Origin: Microbacterium foliorum
GTDB lineage: Bacteria > Actinomycetota > Actinomycetes > Actinomycetales > Microbacteriaceae
Assembly (NCBI RefSeq): GCF_003367705.1
Contig: NZ_CP031425.1
Span: 3,038,001-3,102,000, forward strand
Direction: 5' to 3'
Length of the DNA: 64,000 bases
Both the position numbers and the translations under genes were made by a program. How positions within the stretch are numbered: position 1 is the stretch's first letter; each line of letters begins with the position of its first letter. Positions 62,508-64,000 of the stretch are shown here, in pieces. A model generated the notes under the pieces. It did no database searches. It was not told the DNA's origin and worked only from the letters and a program-made list of their open reading frames with translations.

Positions 62508-62948
62508 ATGCCTGCCTCCAATGATCTCCTCCAGCTCACTGCGACCGATCTGCGCATGGCCACCTTCCGCCTCGCCCGACGTCTTCGCTGCGCCCGCGCG
62601 GTCGACGAGATGAGCGACGCGCAGCTCGCCGTGCTCGCGACCCTGCGCATGCACGGGCGCCGCACCATCTCCGCTCTCGCGGAGCGCGAGCGGGTCACCG
62701 CGCCGTCCATGACGAGCATGATCAACGGCCTCGAGATGCAGGGATATGTCGCGCGCACGCCCGACAGCGACGACCGCCGCCGCGTGCAGGTCGACATCAC
62801 CGACGCCGGCACCGAGATCGTCGCGCAGACGATCCGCCGCCGCGACGAGCTGCTCGCCGCGATGCTCGCCGAACTCGATTTCACCCCCGACGAGCTTTCG
62901 ACCCTCCGCGAGGCGAGCGAACTGATGCGCCGGGTGGTCGAGCGATGA
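62508..62948 (+). CDS. MarR-family regulator
   Basis: 146 aa winged-helix protein: LARRLRCARAVDEMSDAQLA, VLATLRMHGRRTISALAERE, RVTAPSMTSMINGLEMQGYV with the wing RTPDSDDRRRVQVDITDAG. It overlaps the MFS exporter gene by four bases, the usual arrangement where MarR represses a drug exporter. Autoregulation is likely through the palindrome immediately before the ATG. The short leader suggests a leaderless or near-leaderless message. Confidence 0.93.
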   Translation: MPASNDLLQLTATDLRMATFRLARRLRCARAVDEMSDAQLAVLATLRMHGRRTISALAERERVTAPSMTSMINGLEMQGYVARTPDSDDRRRVQVDITDAGTEIVAQTIRRRDELLAAMLAELDFTPDELSTLREASELMRRVVER

Positions 62949-64000
62949 GCGCGATGTTCCGTTCGTTCTCGAACATCAACTACCGCATCTGGTTCGCCGG
63001 CGCACTCGTCTCCAATGTCGGCGGATGGATGCAGGCGACCGCCCAGGACTGGGTGGTGCTCACCGAGCTCACCGACAACGACGCCGCCGCCATGGGTGTC
63101 ACGATGGCCCTGCAGTTCGGTCCTCCGCTCGTGCTCGTGAGCCTGACCGGCTGGGTCGCCGACCGGTTCGAGCGGCGACGGATCCTGCTCGCGACCCAGT
63201 CCGCTCTGCTGCTGCTCGCGATCGCGGTGGGCGTGCTGCTGCTGAACGACGTCATGACCCTCCCGATGATGTTCGGCTTCGCCGCGGCGTTCGGTGTCGT
63301 GAACGCCTTCGACGCGCCCGCGCGCCAGGCCTTCGTGTCCGACATGGTCTCGGCCGGTGACACCTCGAACGCGGTCGCCCTCAACTCGGCATCCTTCAAC
63401 CTCGCCCGCATGATCGGGCCCGCCGTCGGCGGTCTGCTGATCGTGGCGATCGGATCCGGCTGGGTGTTCATCGCGAACGCGGTGACGTTCCTGGCGATGC
63501 TCGTCGCCCTGCTCCTGCTGCGCACCTCCCAGCTCGCGCCCCGCCCGAAGAACCGCCGCCCCGGCGGCCTCGCCGAGGGCTTCCGCTACGTCTGGGGCCG
63601 CAGCGACCTACGCGTCGTGTTCGTGACCGTGTTCCTGATCGGCGCGTTCGGCATGAACTTCCCGATCTTCGCCTCGACGATGGCGCTCGAGTTCGGCGCG
63701 GGGGCCGACGGCTACGGCGTGCTGAGCTCGGTGCTCGCGATCGGCTCGCTCGCCGGCGCGCTGCTCTCGGCCCGCCGCGATCGGGCCCGCGTGCGGGTCG
63801 TGATCCTGGCTGCCGGCGGCTTCGGCATCGCCGCCTTCGTGTCGTCCGCGATGCCGACGTATCTCACCTACGCGATCACCCTGACCTTCACCGGATTCAT
63901 GATCGTCACCCTGTTGACGACCGCGAACGGCTACGTGCAGATGACGACCGCCCCGGCACTGCGCGGACGCGTGCTCGCGCTCTACATGGCCGTGATCATG
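62945..64000 (+). CDS. MFS exporter, partial
   Basis: The first 352 residues are in the window; the gene runs off the right edge. At least nine membrane segments are present. Family features are SNVGGWMQATAQDWVVLTEL, LTGWVADRFERRRILLATQS (motif A region) and NSASFNLARMIGPAVGGLLI, as in the enterobactin-exporter-like MFS proteins (DUF894 type). It is coupled to MarR and probably exports a toxic compound; the substrate is unknown. The ATG at 62945 overlaps the MarR stop (ATGA). Confidence 0.88.
   Translation, partial: MSAMFRSFSNINYRIWFAGALVSNVGGWMQATAQDWVVLTELTDNDAAAMGVTMALQFGPPLVLVSLTGWVADRFERRRILLATQSALLLLAIAVGVLLLNDVMTLPMMFGFAAAFGVVNAFDAPARQAFVSDMVSAGDTSNAVALNSASFNLARMIGPAVGGLLIVAIGSGWVFIANAVTFLAMLVALLLLRTSQLAPRPKNRRPGGLAEGFRYVWGRSDLRVVFVTVFLIGAFGMNFPIFASTMALEFGAGADGYGVLSSVLAIGSLAGALLSARRDRARVRVVILAAGGFGIAAFVSSAMPTYLTYAITLTFTGFMIVTLLTTANGYVQMTTAPALRGRVLALYMAVIM

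Overview
The window is about 70% GC, densely packed and full of 4-base start/stop overlaps (ATGA or GTGA). Its gene content (ClpC, RadA, a MerR/Hsp20 pair, LplA with an N-terminal accessory domain, DUF993 and DUF2264 carbohydrate clusters, MalFG-type ABC permeases, many LacI-like regulators) points to a high-GC actinobacterium. Microbacteriaceae, probably Microbacterium, is my best guess; this is an inference from protein style, not a database match. I see no rRNA, tRNA, transposase, integrase, phage or CRISPR locus. Layout, left to right. 1-4.7 kb: a cut-off HTH regulator, radA, a repeat cluster, an SseB-like protein, a membrane-anchored secreted protein and a GNAT acetyltransferase. 4.7-9.1 kb: clpC, then a divergent three-gene unit of two membrane proteins and a small Xre regulator. 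9.1-15.6 kb: YbjQ-like protein, lipoprotein, DctA-type transporter, Na+/H+ antiporter, MerR regulator divergent from Hsp20, LLM oxidoreductase. 15.6-21 kb: two repeat-filled gaps around a DUF559 endonuclease-like protein, a 69-residue protein, pheA and pgm. 21-41 kb is largely carbohydrate catabolism. One minus-strand set runs Gfo/Idh oxidoreductase, DUF993 and TIM-barrel isomerase, with a second TIM-barrel gene, LacI and glycerate kinase further along. A second set runs DUF2264, solute-binding protein, two permeases, DUF624, D-2-hydroxyacid dehydrogenase and an acetyltransferase fusion, divergent from heparinase II/III plus a DeoR/LacI hybrid. 41-49.8 kb: the Leloir pathway (LacI-type regulator, galT, galK, galE), then an operon for a ROK regulator, ChbG/YdjC deacetylase and sugar symporter. 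49.8-53.7 kb: probable polyamine catabolism (aldehyde dehydrogenase, AsnC regulator, FAD amine oxidase, cupin). 53.7-64 kb: DksA/TraR zinc finger, a 44-residue basic protein, carboxylesterase, two lipoproteins, an orphan DNA methyltransferase coupled to lipoate ligase, DUF1684, a lipase-like hydrolase, CutC, and MarR plus an MFS exporter running off the right edge. The most unusual content is between genes. Six gene-free stretches (about 1.7-2.5, 15.8-16.1, 17.3-17.7, 21.2-21.8, 28.7-29.1 and 40.9-41.3 kb) are built from one short palindromic family: a fixed GC anchor GCGGGGYC, five variable bases, then a second anchor CGCAYCC. Copies are often paired head-to-head as hairpins, and the central loop is homogenised within each locus. 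By eye there are roughly 70-80 copies. A separate palindromic family fills the galK-galE gap. Simple tandem repeats adjoin several genes and extend into the 3' ends of at least three coding sequences. I recognise no published name for the anchor family and treat it as the main candidate for undescribed biology here.
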